Below are positions 45,398-56,880 of a DNA stretch of 64,000 bases, piece after piece. The stretch spans positions 190,185 through 254,184 of the forward strand of contig BCHJ01000020.1 of assembly GCA_001599615.1 (NCBI GenBank). The letters run 5' to 3'. Below the pieces are notes generated by a model. It saw only the letters and a program-made list of their open reading frames with translations. It was not told the origin of the DNA and made no database searches. Both the position numbers and the translations under genes were made by a program. Every line of letters starts with the position of its first letter. Position 1 is the first letter of the stretch. The stretch comes from Thielaviopsis euricoi (lineage: Eukaryota; Ascomycota; Sordariomycetes; Microascales; Ceratocystidaceae).

Positions 45398-47791
45398 ATG
45401 CGTCCAATTGTTATTGATTCAGATGAGTCTGATGACGCTACTCAATCGCCTTCACGTGAGAATTCCACGTCGCGAGGCTCTGATCAACGTTCGAGAGATG
45501 CGTCATCAGACAAGGCTGACTCTGAATCCGATGATGGATCTAATCACGACGACTCAGAGAATGGAGAGTCTGATGAGTCTGGAGAGTCTAATGATGAGTC
45601 TGGTGAAGAATCCGATGAAGATTCTGATAAAGATTCCGATGAAGATGAGTCGGGCGATGAAGAAAGTCGCACTAAAAGAAATACACGCCGAAAAAAGTTC
45701 AAATCAGCAGCCAGATTCTTCGCCATGTCTGCTTCAGAAGACGATGGCGACAACTCTGATTCGAACGAGTCACGAGACTTTAATGATTACGGCGACGATG
45801 TCGATTCTGATGGCAACCCTCAACGACGAGAACCTTTTGACCGATTTTTCGACGCCATGAACTGGGCCTACGACTCTGATGAAGGTCCCTGGGAAACTCT
45901 AGAGTCTCAGAGAGAACTTTCTCCATCGCTCGAAAGGCTTTACCCTAAACATGCCGCCATTTCAAAGCCTGCGAGCACTCTGCGCATCACATGGACTGGA
46001 AACCGCCGCTTAAAGAATCAATCTTTCACCGGGTTCATGCGCCTCCCGACGGAACTGCGCCTTCAAATCTGGGAACTCGCCTTTGAAGAACTGAGCGGCG
46101 AGCCGCGGGTCTTGCCCATCCACGTTGTTGCCCTAGACTTTAGACATCTTCTTCCTGCACCTTCACTGTCGACTTTTACATGCGGTCAGCGTGTGTTCAT
46201 GGCAATTAACCGCGAGACGCGTGCTATCGGAAAGGCCAAATTCCCCAAAAAGCTGCCTATCGACGATGAAGGAAAACTCTGGTTCAACCCGAGCAGAGAC
46301 ATCATCTGGGCCACACTGTCTCGTGGCAATATGTTTCACGTGGACTACGCCCCGTTACCTGGCGTTACTGACATCATCGAGAATCTCGCTTTTCGACCAT
46401 GGTCGTTACCTTCAATCCAGCCCTGGAACTGGAAGTGGGTGTTTGACTTCCTGAACATGTTTTCCCGCCTCAAGAATGTCTTCCTGGAGTCCGAGGTAAT
46501 ACGCAACCCCATGGGCGTTTTTAAGTGGATGCAGTCTGATCAGGCCGTCACCATACGGAACATCATGGTTGAGACCACAGAGATTGGCGAAAAAATGCCG
46601 TATACACAGATTATGAGCTTCCCCGACATCTGGCGCCATGCGGATACCCTTGGCAGTGAAGTTATTGGATCTGGTAGTGGGCCCTTCAAAGTGGCTTTTA
46701 GAGAGTTTGTCGATCTTGCCAAAAAGCATGGTGATTCATCTGTTGTTCACGCTCCTGTGCACTGGGAGACGTTAGCCAATCTCAACTTTTGGCCGCTTAT
46801 AGAAGTTAAAGACATGAAATGGCCGCCGTCAATGTACTTAGAGCGGCGGCATGGGACGCAATTTGGCGAATCACGTGCCGATATTCCAATGTACTCTCAA
46901 CACTTTAATCGGCGAGCTATCATGCAACAGATAGGCGCGGACTCCGCTGACTTTAGTGATGAAGAAGAGAGCAATGACGAGGACGACCCTGTGGACGTGG
47001 AAAACATACACCCAGAAGATGTTGACGATCCGCTTATGCCCGAGTACATATCCGAGGCCGACGAAGACGTTGTCATGCCCGCATACTACAGTGAATCCGA
47101 CGGCGGCCATGGCTCCCCATCTGCTGCGCACGGAACAGTGGCGATGGATTCCGAGGGCAACCTTGTCCACGGCCCAGGAGCCGGGTCTGATTCCGACGAC
47201 CATGAAGACGGCTACGAGAGTGACTTTGTCGTGGAAGACGACGAAGTTGAGTTTGCTGATGACGCCGGTGACGACATTCTCGACGACGACATTGAAGTTT
47301 CGTCAGATGATGAGGGAAGACGGCGCGGCCGGCGCGGCCAGGGGCGCGTCTCGGTTATTTCCTCGGACGAAAGTGAAGACGACGGGGACTCGCATGCAGC
47401 TTCATCGCATAAGCGCAGTCATTCGACGGCCAACGACTCCGACGACAGCAGTGACACGGCAGACGAAGCGCCGCGGCCGCAGAAGCATCGCCGGGTGCAG
47501 CCACCGCCAACGACAGGCTACCGCGGTGTTTCGTCGTATGTGGTGCAGGGGAGCAGCAGTACCAAGCCAGTGGCTGTCGAGTCGGACTCTGATGAGGACA
47601 GCGTGCCTGTGCAGCGCCAGAGCCGGCGCCGGCGGGTGGTGGATGACGATGATTCTGACGAGGATGATCAGGAGGGGAGTGGACGGGGCTCTACAGAGGG
47701 AGATGCGGCGGGTAGTGGTGGCGAGAAGATGTCGTCAAAGGCGCGTGGGAAACAGCCGCGTCGGGTTATCGACAGCGATGACGATGAATAG
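45398..47791 (+). CDS. 2EXR-domain acidic protein with several SUMO-interaction-like motifs
   Basis: An intronless frame; the first ATG (45398) gives 797 residues. Residues 1-150 are very rich in Asp, Glu and Ser. A 2EXR (F-box-like) domain begins near residue 211 with GFMRLPTELRLQIWELAFEE and extends to about 350, with the second signature around INRETRAIGKAKFP. The C-terminal 280 residues are acidic again, mixed with basic patches (GRRRGRRGQGR, QSRRRRVVDDDD). Hydrophobic-acidic motifs of the SUMO-interaction type occur at the start (PIVIDSDESDD), near 650 (VSVISSDESEDD), near 744 (RRVVDDDDSDEDD) and as the last residues (RVIDSDDDE). 2EXR proteins are abundant in Pezizomycotina and mostly uncharacterised. 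A nuclear role through SUMO or ubiquitin is inference. Confidence 0.85.
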   Translation: MRPIVIDSDESDDATQSPSRENSTSRGSDQRSRDASSDKADSESDDGSNHDDSENGESDESGESNDESGEESDEDSDKDSDEDESGDEESRTKRNTRRKKFKSAARFFAMSASEDDGDNSDSNESRDFNDYGDDVDSDGNPQRREPFDRFFDAMNWAYDSDEGPWETLESQRELSPSLERLYPKHAAISKPASTLRITWTGNRRLKNQSFTGFMRLPTELRLQIWELAFEELSGEPRVLPIHVVALDFRHLLPAPSLSTFTCGQRVFMAINRETRAIGKAKFPKKLPIDDEGKLWFNPSRDIIWATLSRGNMFHVDYAPLPGVTDIIENLAFRPWSLPSIQPWNWKWVFDFLNMFSRLKNVFLESEVIRNPMGVFKWMQSDQAVTIRNIMVETTEIGEKMPYTQIMSFPDIWRHADTLGSEVIGSGSGPFKVAFREFVDLAKKHGDSSVVHAPVHWETLANLNFWPLIEVKDMKWPPSMYLERRHGTQFGESRADIPMYSQHFNRRAIMQQIGADSADFSDEEESNDEDDPVDVENIHPEDVDDPLMPEYISEADEDVVMPAYYSESDGGHGSPSAAHGTVAMDSEGNLVHGPGAGSDSDDHEDGYESDFVVEDDEVEFADDAGDDILDDDIEVSSDDEGRRRGRRGQGRVSVISSDESEDDGDSHAASSHKRSHSTANDSDDSSDTADEAPRPQKHRRVQPPPTTGYRGVSSYVVQGSSSTKPVAVESDSDEDSVPVQRQSRRRRVVDDDDSDEDDQEGSGRGSTEGDAAGSGGEKMSSKARGKQPRRVIDSDDDE

Positions 47792-50700
47792 TTGTGGGCT
47801 AGGCCAGATACGCGCGTGCTAGGGTTTGTCATGATGGGGGGTTTTGTTTAGCGACGGCGTTTCGGTGGCATATAAGCCTATTTTCTGCTACTATTCCTAC
47901 CAACAGCAGCAGTTCCCTTGTATTCCTGTACACTATTATACATAGAATAATGAGTACATGCCTTGAGTGTGTCGACACTGACAACAACCGCTGCATTCCC
48001 AAGTATGATGTTCATTTATAGGTGGTGGTTGATGGTGGGAGCTCGAGCCTAATATGGCAGCAATTTTTCGATTATGTCACGCTTAACGAATGATGTCCCT
48101 CATGATGTTGTTTAGCGTGCTGAATTGGCCAAAGCCAAACAACGGATGTTCCGGCCTATCGTAAAGTGTGGTACAAGGATATGCTAAGCGTTTGTTGGTG
48201 TTGATGTGCTCTTTATAGAACAGCCGTGTATCCGTCGGACGAGTGTAAAATAGGCTTGGCCAAGGCTATTTTATGCCGTGAATAATAAGCATACATTGAG
48301 GTTTTTATTATCATTACCGAGAATATCCCTCAAGTAACTAAACTGGCTTTGGTTGCGACCCAATGCAGAGATTGGTTTGCATCAACAAGTGAAATCTCGC
48401 CTCGATTCCCACATGGCATGGTATGCCAAAGAAGCAAAAATAGCCACGGCAAATCCCAAATGGCAACAGCCAAGCCCAGAAAAACAAAGCAACGCAAAGC
48501 AATCGCCATAAGACAGGCGGTGATTAAGCGGCACAGCACAGTGCTTGCTGCATGTAGCGCTGAATTTCAGCGGCCGCCCTGTGGATCTCGGCTGCTCATT
48601 GTTCTTTACTCGCATTTGCTTTCTGGGTGCTTGTGGAAAGAGTCGACTGTTCGTCTTATGGCAGGAGAGACTTTGAAATTAAACTGTTTTGACTTGAGAA
48701 TGCGATGCCGATCAAGCAGCTCACCAACGGCGATGATACAGGGAGGACATTTATGAGTAGGGTTAGACCCTTGGATTGCCAAGAAGTGAGATTGATTTGT
48801 GTGGTGTATGGGATGGCGATCAAACGAGTCGGGTACGATTTTATTTGATTTGCTTACTGAGTAGACCAAGCCGTGATTTAGCCGAAGAGGAAGAGAATGG
48901 GATTTTCTTTTTAAGGAGTTTCTAGAAGACGGTGGCTAAGAATTAAGCTGTCTTCCATGCAGCGAGAAAGTTTGCTCGTTCATTTTTGTGTGCTTGGCTT
49001 TTGGCCTGATTTTTATTGATGTATTTATTTGGCACGGACACACCAGTTCTGGAAAGAAAAAAAAATATAAGATGACAAGTATCCTAAAGAGAAAAGAGGT
49101 CGAGAGTTTAACAAGTCGATATGTGAGCACTAAGGAGAAATATGAGATTGAAGGGTTGTTCACAAGCTCCTTCACGACTTTGTCTGACAAAAGCAGAAAC
49201 AGAAACAAGTCAAAGTCCCTGGCGGGCTTACTATAAACTACTTGACAAAGGGCCTTTTTCCGCAGGGCCTTGCCACAGCATGAGTATAATGGCCATGATA
49301 GCCATATCAAAAACAACAAACTGAAGCGTAGGCTGTTTTGAACGTTGGTCGGCAACAGCACAATGGGTAAGCACACACATAGATGCGGTAGCAGACTGTT
49401 TCTGCCATGGCTTGGCGTTGACCCACTGGGGAGGGGGGATTCGAAGGTTCCTGGGTTACTTGTTTGAGAACACGCACTCGGGCAGAGCTACATATAGAGC
49501 TACAGAATCCAGAGCTTCAGTCAATATATAGGTCTGTAGGCAGGCCGGGGAGGGGACTTGAACAGGGCGAGATCCGGGGGGTGAACCATGCCCGTGAATG
49601 GGGGAAAGGCTTGAAATCATTACAGGATCCCCTTCCGAGCCTGTGTTGTACATGTAGTACAGGTCACGAGACATCTCTGTACATTCTTGACGCGTTGGCC
49701 TTCGGAAAATATGCTGACTACATAGGAACAGTAGCCTGCAACTGGTAGCGTCTTCTATTGACAGTATCACACAGAAGTAGCACGCTTGTGTATGTAATTT
49801 TGCCCCGGCATCTGGCGGAAATAGGAGCCGAACAATCCGATGTTTTAATCAAACAAACTTTCCGGCCACCCCCTGGAGACCCCGGCCGCCAGACCCTAGT
49901 TAGGGTTTATCATGAAGTCTTGCTCAACAGGTGCTGCTAACACTTGTGGCGTGGTGGCTTTTGAGCGGATGTGCTGCTGTTTTGTACTACTACTAGCACC
50001 GAGTACACTCAGTTGGCTAGGGCCTCACCGCTTGTGATACCCGTATCATAGTGATATACGTATTGCAACGCAACAAACTGCTTAAACGAAGAGACTTCAA
50101 CTTCTTACTTGACAGTTGGTTAGACCCAACCTGGTCCCGCATCCATGTCTGCATAAAAAAGTGCAGTAGGGCTCATGGCAAGGCAGAATTTGCGTGCTGG
50201 GGGGAAGGGATGGGCATTTTTCGATTTTCATTCAATCCATAAGGCAGACGCAGAAACCCTAGAAATCAGACATAGGGTGCACATAACATACTGGGCAAAT
50301 CTCCATCCTTTTCCCCCTCCCGCCAGGGAATAGAACTTGCCAACACTTGGACATGGATGGACATGCCAGCAACCGCCGCGTAGTCCTGCTGTTGTCGTGC
50401 GCGATGTGCGTCATGTGGATGTACCAGTAGCTAGAAGCGGACCTTCTCCGACGACCCCGACCGGGCTAGGTAGACAGAAAGTGGCAAGAAAGATGAATTC
50501 CGACCGACGTCAGGAAAGGAATGACAAGGACGAGGTCAGGTCCGTCACATCATAGGTTCGGCGGAAATATATGAAGAGGCCAAGTTTGATTATTCAATAT
50601 TCCAACTGCCGCTGTGGTTTAATGTGGTGGCATGGATCGTGGGTTGCTGTTGGGCTGTTTCTCGGGGCTTTTAGGGCAAATGAATCTCCTGGGCTAAAAT

Positions 50701-53390
50701 GGAAGATAGAGATTCCGCCGCAAATTATAGATCAAGTTGCGCCAGCAAGGGCTGGTTTCACTAGCAGTAATTGGATACAGTAGCCGGACTAGTACAAAGT
50801 CCTAGTGAGCATCACGAACCAACAGCGCGACTTGGCCAATGTGTGTTCAGCTAGTGCTTCCGGTTACGATTATACCGCTGTACAGGTCTGTTTTCCTATT
50901 TCATTCAGTTAGTTTTTGTTTGCTTCCTGTGGCCCTACCCAAGTCCAATGGAAGAATAGACGAGCCGGCACCCATGTTTAGCGTTGTGCAAATCATCTGG
51001 TCTTTTGTTTTCTTTTGTTCTTTCGCGCTTTAATTTTTTTTTGTTTATTTTATTTTATTATCTTGATGAATGGAAGGGAGACTGTCTTTTCTTATTATTT
51101 TGGGGGCCGGCGGCAGCTATTGATACAAGAATTGGTCAACCGCCTCAGACAAGGTATTGTGGTCTGTTTGTTTTATTCGACATGTGGTTTTCATATTTTG
51201 GCTGCTATTTTCTCCGAAGAATAGCACGTTAGACTTTCCCTTGAGCCGTGAACCAGCAGCGGCGCATTGGGAACAAGTTTGCCCGGTTGTTTCTCGCCAA
51301 AAGGCCTGCGTGTCTACCATCTTTACTGCACTGTCCATAGCAACATAACATTATAGAGGCAACTTGAATATCTTACTTGGCAGAAACTCGACGGCACGGC
51401 GACGATCTTCTCAAGGGCTTGTACCGCCAAAAAATCTTTCTTCATTTAATGATGGCGCTAGTGGCAGAGAGAAAAAAAAATAAAAATAAAAAAAACCTCC
51501 GACCACCCAAAAACCGGCTTCCGTGCTGCCGATCAGCGAGCGCGTTAGGGTTAGAAGTTGACTAACACGCGAGAAGTGGGGTCTTTTTGTATGCAGCTTG
51601 ACATCTCAGTTTTTTTTTTTTACATATTCTTTGTTAACTTTCTTCATTTCTGTTCTTTAGCCAGCCCTTTTGAATTTTTGCTTTGTTGTTAAGGAAATAA
51701 CTGGTACAAAAAGAGTTTAGCCTGGAAAGAAGAATTAAGCAAAAAGACTTAAGAAGACAAAAAACCTTTTTGGTGCATCGGCCATTTCCAGAAAAGCCAG
51801 GGCCTGGTGTGGGAAGTTTGTATGAACAAGGGGGGGCTGTGTATCACGACAGGGGCAAGGAGAATCCTTTTCTGGCTAGTTTTTCTTTTCTTGTCTAGTC
51901 CTTTTTTTTTTTTTTTTTTTTTTTTTCTGTGGATGAGCTCACAATTTGGCGCGAGGTCCTGCAGCGTGGGTAAGATAGAATAGCCCCCCCCCCCCCCCTC
52001 GGTGCGGCTGATCATCGCGAATCAGCATCCAACATAACATGAAGCAACACTAGCAGAGGGACTACATATGAGCTTGGTCGCAGGGCCCGGCTTGGGCCGG
52101 TCTTTCAGGGGAGGCTGCTGTGGCCCCGACGAGGCTGGCTCGACTGATGATAAGCGGAGAGAAAAAGAGGCAGGCAGGAAAAAGTGAGGAGATAGGAAAA
52201 ACAACAGCAGATCTAATCGGCGAATGCTTCTCCATCACTTTTTAGGAGGCAATATAGACAACTCACTTCTGCTATAGCAAAGTAAAATGCTCCCTCCCTC
52301 CTATAAGGCCAGAATTAGCACCAGAATTGAAGCCAGTGGGCTGTGCGGACGACGCTACGCTGTGGAGGATGAGCGTTCTTTTTCGGTACGACTTTTTAAA
52401 GTCCCGCTAAACTGCGACTCTATCATTGGTTAGCAGCACCGCCTTGGTTTGGAGAAGTTATTTTAGTTTTTAGTGTTGCAGCAGGACGAAGAAAACGGCA
52501 AAAGCCTATTTTTCTTTCCTTTTCCTTTATTTTGTTACTTGTCTCCTTTGTTTTTCTTCTTCTCATCTCTTCTCTCACCACTCACAAAAAGTCCAAGACG
52601 TCATTTCCTTGCTCTGTCCAGGATTCTGGGTCAACATCAGCAAACACTTGCGTGCCTCTTTTCGTTTATACTCTGAGTTTTGCCTTGTGCGGCTTATTCT
52701 CTAACATTCAAGACCTTTAGCTCTTTGAACTGTGCCGGCTGTGCCTGAGCTTATCGTCTAGACGGATGGCATGTTTGTGTGTTGTTGTCGTTGTGTCAGC
52801 CAGATGCCAGAATGCAAGCGGCTCTCTCTTGCACGCAGCTAACAACAAAGCGCCGACAACAGTCAGTGTTTTAAGGGAAACTTTGGCGAAGGCGTTGCAG
52901 CCAAACCAGAATTCTAGACTCCGGCCCTTTTTTAAAGCACCCAAGAAAGAGTGTTTCCACATTATTCAAACGTGCTAGCTAGAAGTGTTGCCTTTTAAAT
53001 ATGTACTTAAGCTGGCTGCTACACTCTTGTTTTTCTGGTCCTCGTTCACTCCCCCCCCGTTTCACATGGCCCGAGAATGGACCACTCTGGGGCACTTGTG
53101 CAGTTCGCTTGACTCGCAATAACTCAGAGTGGAGGGCGTGCGCACTTGATGGATGGATGGGGGTAGAAGTGTTGTGTTGCTGCTATTATACTGCTGTAGT
53201 CTAGCCAGAGTAGTATAGTAGAGTGAGATGTGTAGAAGGAGCAAGTCAGTCATATTGATGATGGCAAGTTTTTCCGAATGAGCCATCTTGTAGACTCGTT
53301 GATATGTTAGACTGAGGACTCTTCTCTTCTTGTGGCGAACTAAGCTTCCTCATCAAAGAAACAGTATTCTTAGCTTGAACCTAATCCAGG
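47792..53390. other. Gene-free spacer of 5.6 kb
   Basis: No frame on either strand shows a domain or conserved motif. Noted: the 14-mer tagggttagaccct at 48758-48771 (also at 179-192), the inverted telomere-like pair accctagttagggt at 49893-49906, ttagggttag at 51545, and the homopolymer pair at 51901-51999. The short hydrophobic frames at 48936-49376 (minus) and about 50840-51230 (plus) are T-rich accidents. Confidence 0.45.
51901..51999. repeat. Poly-T and poly-C tracts
   Basis: About 25 T (51902-51926) and about 16 C (51984-51999) lie within 100 bases. Such tracts are error-prone in sequencing, so lengths are approximate. Confidence 0.7.
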
Positions 53391-54170
53391 CTTGGCTAAA
53401 GCATGATTTTTGCAATCCCAGTTTGCTTGCTTGTTTCCCCTTCCTCCATTTTCTTTTGTTGCCTTAAGTTCTTTTTTGCTGATTTATGATCACTTTTTTT
53501 TTATTACCAATTTTTTATATATTTTTTTTATCCTTCTTTTTAACTTTTCCCTTCCTTGTCGATTTTCTGTTTTTCTTTGCTTTTCTTTCTAGTGTCGAGA
53601 AAACTGATTTTCCTGTATTGTTTCCTTTTCACTCTTGACTTCATTTCTTCCTTCTTTACTTTCTTTTCTAGTCCGTTATTCTTGCAGCCGGCCTCTCGTT
53701 TACCTTTATTATTATTATTTTCTCTTTTGCTTTGTATCTTCTCTCTTCACTTCACAAAACTGTAATTTATTTTGTTTTCTTTCCTTCTTTTCATTTATTG
53801 CTTTTATTTTTCTCTTCTTTCTCTCGCATTGAATGCTATCTTTATCTTTTATCTAAAACCACTCGCTCGCTCTTGACTCTTGACATCAATCACCACTTCG
53901 GTCTTTCAACCTGTTTCTAATCAGCGTCTACCCGGTTTTCTGCCTATCTTCCGCTTCAAGCAGTGCAATAGTTCTTCCCACTCATCGCATACCGAATCTC
54001 ATCCATCGCCAACTCTCTTTTGCCTTTCGACTCGACGACTTCCAGTATCCAGATTCATCTGCAGCGCCGAGACCTTCTCGCTCGCCATCTGCGGCTCTCT
54101 GCGTGACCATCACGCACCAATAACCACTCACCCACCCACTCACTCACTCACTCACTCAATCTCCCTCACC
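53391..54170 (+). promoter_or_regulatory. Long pyrimidine-rich leader of the surface-protein gene
   Basis: Roughly 450 bases (53400-53850) are almost entirely T and C, followed by C-rich sequence and a CACT microsatellite (about 54138-54160) ending ten bases before the ATG. This suggests a long 5' untranslated region or a leader intron. The frame is open upstream to 53880 but has no ATG before 54171. Confidence 0.45.
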
Positions 54171-55277
54171 ATGAGGCCAATACTATTCTTCGGCCTCCTT
54201 GCCGGCCTTCCTGGCGTCTTGGCCCGTTTCCAAAACGACTTCTCGTCCTACCCCTCGGGCTCTATCGAGTGCCTGTACAAATCCGACAACAGCAGCGGCT
54301 GCAACGGCGCCACTGTCACGCTCATGAATGCCTGCCTGTGTGCTAACGGCGGCAACTTTGTCACCAACACTGCCAAGTGTATGGGCACCGAACATGCCGA
54401 CGACTTGCAGGCTACGTACAGCGTGCTCAATGTCAACTGCGAGGGCACCGGAACCTCCTTGGTTATCAGCCAAAATGCCTTTATTGCTGCTGCCGGCGTG
54501 TCCACCAGCTCTACCTCAGCAACCGCCTCATCAACTACTTCCAAGACCCCCAAGACATCTTCTACTAGCACCACCACCGCCACTGGCATGTCAACATCCG
54601 CCTCTGCCACCTTAAATACTGTTGTCGCAGCCGTCTCAACATCTTCATCACATTCATCAACAGACACAGCAACATCCTCATCCACACACAACAGCAGTAG
54701 CTCCACCACCCAAGCCGCATCGTCAGCCACATCGTCTTCCAAATCCAAGTCCAGCAGCGGCCTGCCCAACTCAGCCATCATCGGAGTCGGCGCCGGCCTC
54801 GCCCTGGCTGGCATTATTGCCGGCATCGTCATCCTGAGCATGTTCCTGCGGCGCCGCTCGCAGCAAAAGCGCCTGCCGCGCGGCGATGAGGCTGCCAACC
54901 CGATGCTCTTTGCCGCCGGCGACGTCAAGGGCCCCGCGCCGCCGCCGTCAGCCTGGGGTATATCGCCTGTGGACTCGTCCGTGGGCGGCACCACGGTTTG
55001 GGACCCCACGAATGCTTCTACGCACAACTCGCCGCTTCCCAGTGCGTACATGGTCAATGGCCAGTGGGTGCAGGCGTCGCCGTATCAGAATGGTGCCTCA
55101 CCCTATAGCTACCCCCATCCGCACATGGGCGGCGTGCAAAGTATGAATGCCACGCCTGTCGAAGCACCCGCCATCCAGACCATTGTGTACGAACTGGACA
55201 GCACAATCGTTGGGCCGCAGGAGATGCCTGGATCGCAAGAACTAGTGCACCCGCGAGCCAAGCGGCCACAGCAGTAA
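54171..55277 (+). CDS. Single-span cell-surface protein with six-Cys ectodomain
   Basis: An intronless frame of 368 residues. A signal peptide ends near residue 18 (LLAGLPGVLA). The ectodomain (19-105) has six Cys (34, 44, 55, 57, 70, 90), including a C.C pair (ACLCANGG). This recalls CFEM-type domains but has fewer Cys than the usual eight. Residues 110-198 are Ser/Thr-rich and likely heavily O-mannosylated. The membrane span is about 201-226 (SAIIGVGAGLALAGIIAGIV), followed by the stop-transfer RRR and a Pro-rich cytosolic tail of 140 residues with a KGPAPPPSAWG stretch and YELD near the end. The layout is like fungal wall-stress sensors (Wsc/Mid2 type) and surface receptors. Function is not known; plasma membrane location is inferred. 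Confidence 0.88.
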   Translation: MRPILFFGLLAGLPGVLARFQNDFSSYPSGSIECLYKSDNSSGCNGATVTLMNACLCANGGNFVTNTAKCMGTEHADDLQATYSVLNVNCEGTGTSLVISQNAFIAAAGVSTSSTSATASSTTSKTPKTSSTSTTTATGMSTSASATLNTVVAAVSTSSSHSSTDTATSSSTHNSSSSTTQAASSATSSSKSKSSSGLPNSAIIGVGAGLALAGIIAGIVILSMFLRRRSQQKRLPRGDEAANPMLFAAGDVKGPAPPPSAWGISPVDSSVGGTTVWDPTNASTHNSPLPSAYMVNGQWVQASPYQNGASPYSYPHPHMGGVQSMNATPVEAPAIQTIVYELDSTIVGPQEMPGSQELVHPRAKRPQQ

Positions 55278-55893
55278 CCGTGCTGCTTACTTGCCACTGG
55301 CTTTTTTGTGTTTTGTTACATGTTTTGTTTTTGTTTTCTTGTTTTTTGTTTTTTTTTTTTCTGTTTCTTCAGCTTTGCTTTCTTTTCTTCATTGTGTTTT
55401 AATGGCCCTTCTTTTTATTTTATTTTATTTTTCCTTTTCTTCTTGTACATAGCGGCAGTCCGTCCAAATGACACTGCTTTTTGCTCGTTTTTCATTCTCA
55501 CTTTATTGATGTTTTGGGTTTGCCCGGCGTTCCGTCTCCGCATCAGATCTCATCAGATCTCACCGGACTGCCGCTGGGCTGGCGTTGCGTTTTCTTACCG
55601 GAGAAGAGGCCATTGGAAAAGCCTCCCTGGATCTACTTTATTCATATCTTGCTACTAGTTCCCTTTGTACCAGACCATTACGAAGCTATTCATATCTGAT
55701 GTCTATACTATCATTCTATTAAACTTACTTGAATATATTACCGAGAACAACATATATATGCCTTTCTTTCGTTTTAGTTTGTGTCTGCTACCAAGTCACT
55801 TGCATGTTGATGCTGGTTATAGATATTTACATGTTGGTAGTAATATGTCACTGGTCTTCTATATACCTCCATCCACCCATTTCTTGTCACTCT
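55278..55893. other. Convergent trailer, T-rich
   Basis: A 616-base spacer between two stop codons with long T-rich runs and a direct repeat catcagatct x2 at about 55542-55561. No gene. Confidence 0.4.
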
Positions 55894-56880
55894 CTATTTA
55901 CCCGCATCGTCAATCAACTTTTGTTTTGTCCCTGCCAACCGCGTAGTCAGCTCGCCCAGACGCATCTTGCGCTCCACCAAAGGCGTCAACAAAGCATCGC
56001 CAAACCACGACGCCCACCAAATCGCACTGGCATGACCACCGCCCCAGTACACATCCGGCGTGCCACCGACCAGCCCACAGAGCCAGCCGTGGCCCTTCAT
56101 CGACGAATGCACCAGGCCCTTGGCAAACTCTGACGTACTGACTGTGTTCTTGCCCTGGCTCTGCGAGAACTTGACGCGCCACACAAAGATATCCCGCACT
56201 GACTCCCACAGACTGCCGTTGGGAATCTCGCGCCCGCTGTTGCCCGTGTCCATTGTGCTCTCCACGCTGCCCGTCATGGCCACCAGTACGTGTACGCCAA
56301 ACGGCTTCATCTCCGACCGTAGCGTGCGCGCGTACGAGTTGATGGCGCCCTTGGTTGAGCAGAAGATGCTGCCCCAGACATATGGCGTGATACTGGCCAT
56401 GGACGACATGAAGACGATCTGGCCCTGAGCGGCAACTAGCAGTGGCGCAAACTTGGACACCATGGCAAACACACCAAACACATTCGTCTCGTATGTTCGC
56501 CGCACATCGTCCAGGTCCATGTCCGTCGCCGGGATCACGTGTCGGCACCCGGCGTTGTTGACCAGATAGTCCAGGCGGCCTTTGGTCAGTTTGGTGACGG
56601 CCGCCAGACAGGCGTCAATGCTGGCTGATGAAGTGACGTCCAGCTGAAGAGCGGTCATGCCCATTTCCGTCAGACCGGTGAGCACCTCGAGTCGGCGGGC
56701 TGTGGCAATCACGTGTACGCCGCGGTTGTGGTAGGCAATGCATATTTCATGGCCGATGCCACCGGGCGTGCAGCTGTCAACAAGTGTTAGCAGCTGACTC
56801 AACTTAGAGCAGTATCGATGTGTGTTTGAGTAGACTTACCCGGTGACGAGGGCGACTTTTTGGCCAGGCTTGATCGACAT
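55894..56880 (-). CDS. Short-chain dehydrogenase/reductase (Ayr1-like) with Tyr-to-Phe at the active site
   Basis: Two exons (56880-56840, 56773-55894; 66-nt intron, phase 2) encode 306 residues. The intron cuts the cofactor motif: VALVTG|CTPGGIG, a TGxxxGIG Rossmann signature (about 13-20). ATARR after the second strand suggests NADP(H). The structural motif VNNAG and Ser138 in FMSSMAS are present, and Lys155 in STKG is kept, but the position of the catalytic Tyr (151) is Phe, codon TTC. Tyr145 lies six residues upstream. The layout resembles yeast Ayr1 (1-acyl-dihydroxyacetone-phosphate reductase), and a hydrophobic C-terminal part could bind membranes. Activity may be lost or changed. The gene is in tandem with the P450 upstream, 600 bases apart, both on the minus strand. 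Confidence 0.9.

Noticed and set aside
48936..49376. Hydrophobic minus-strand frame of 146 codons
   Set aside because: Hydrophobicity comes from A-rich DNA read in reverse; no ATG at its start.
52473..53920. Several T-rich hydrophobic frames
   Set aside because: They arise from the pyrimidine-rich leader and change frame repeatedly.
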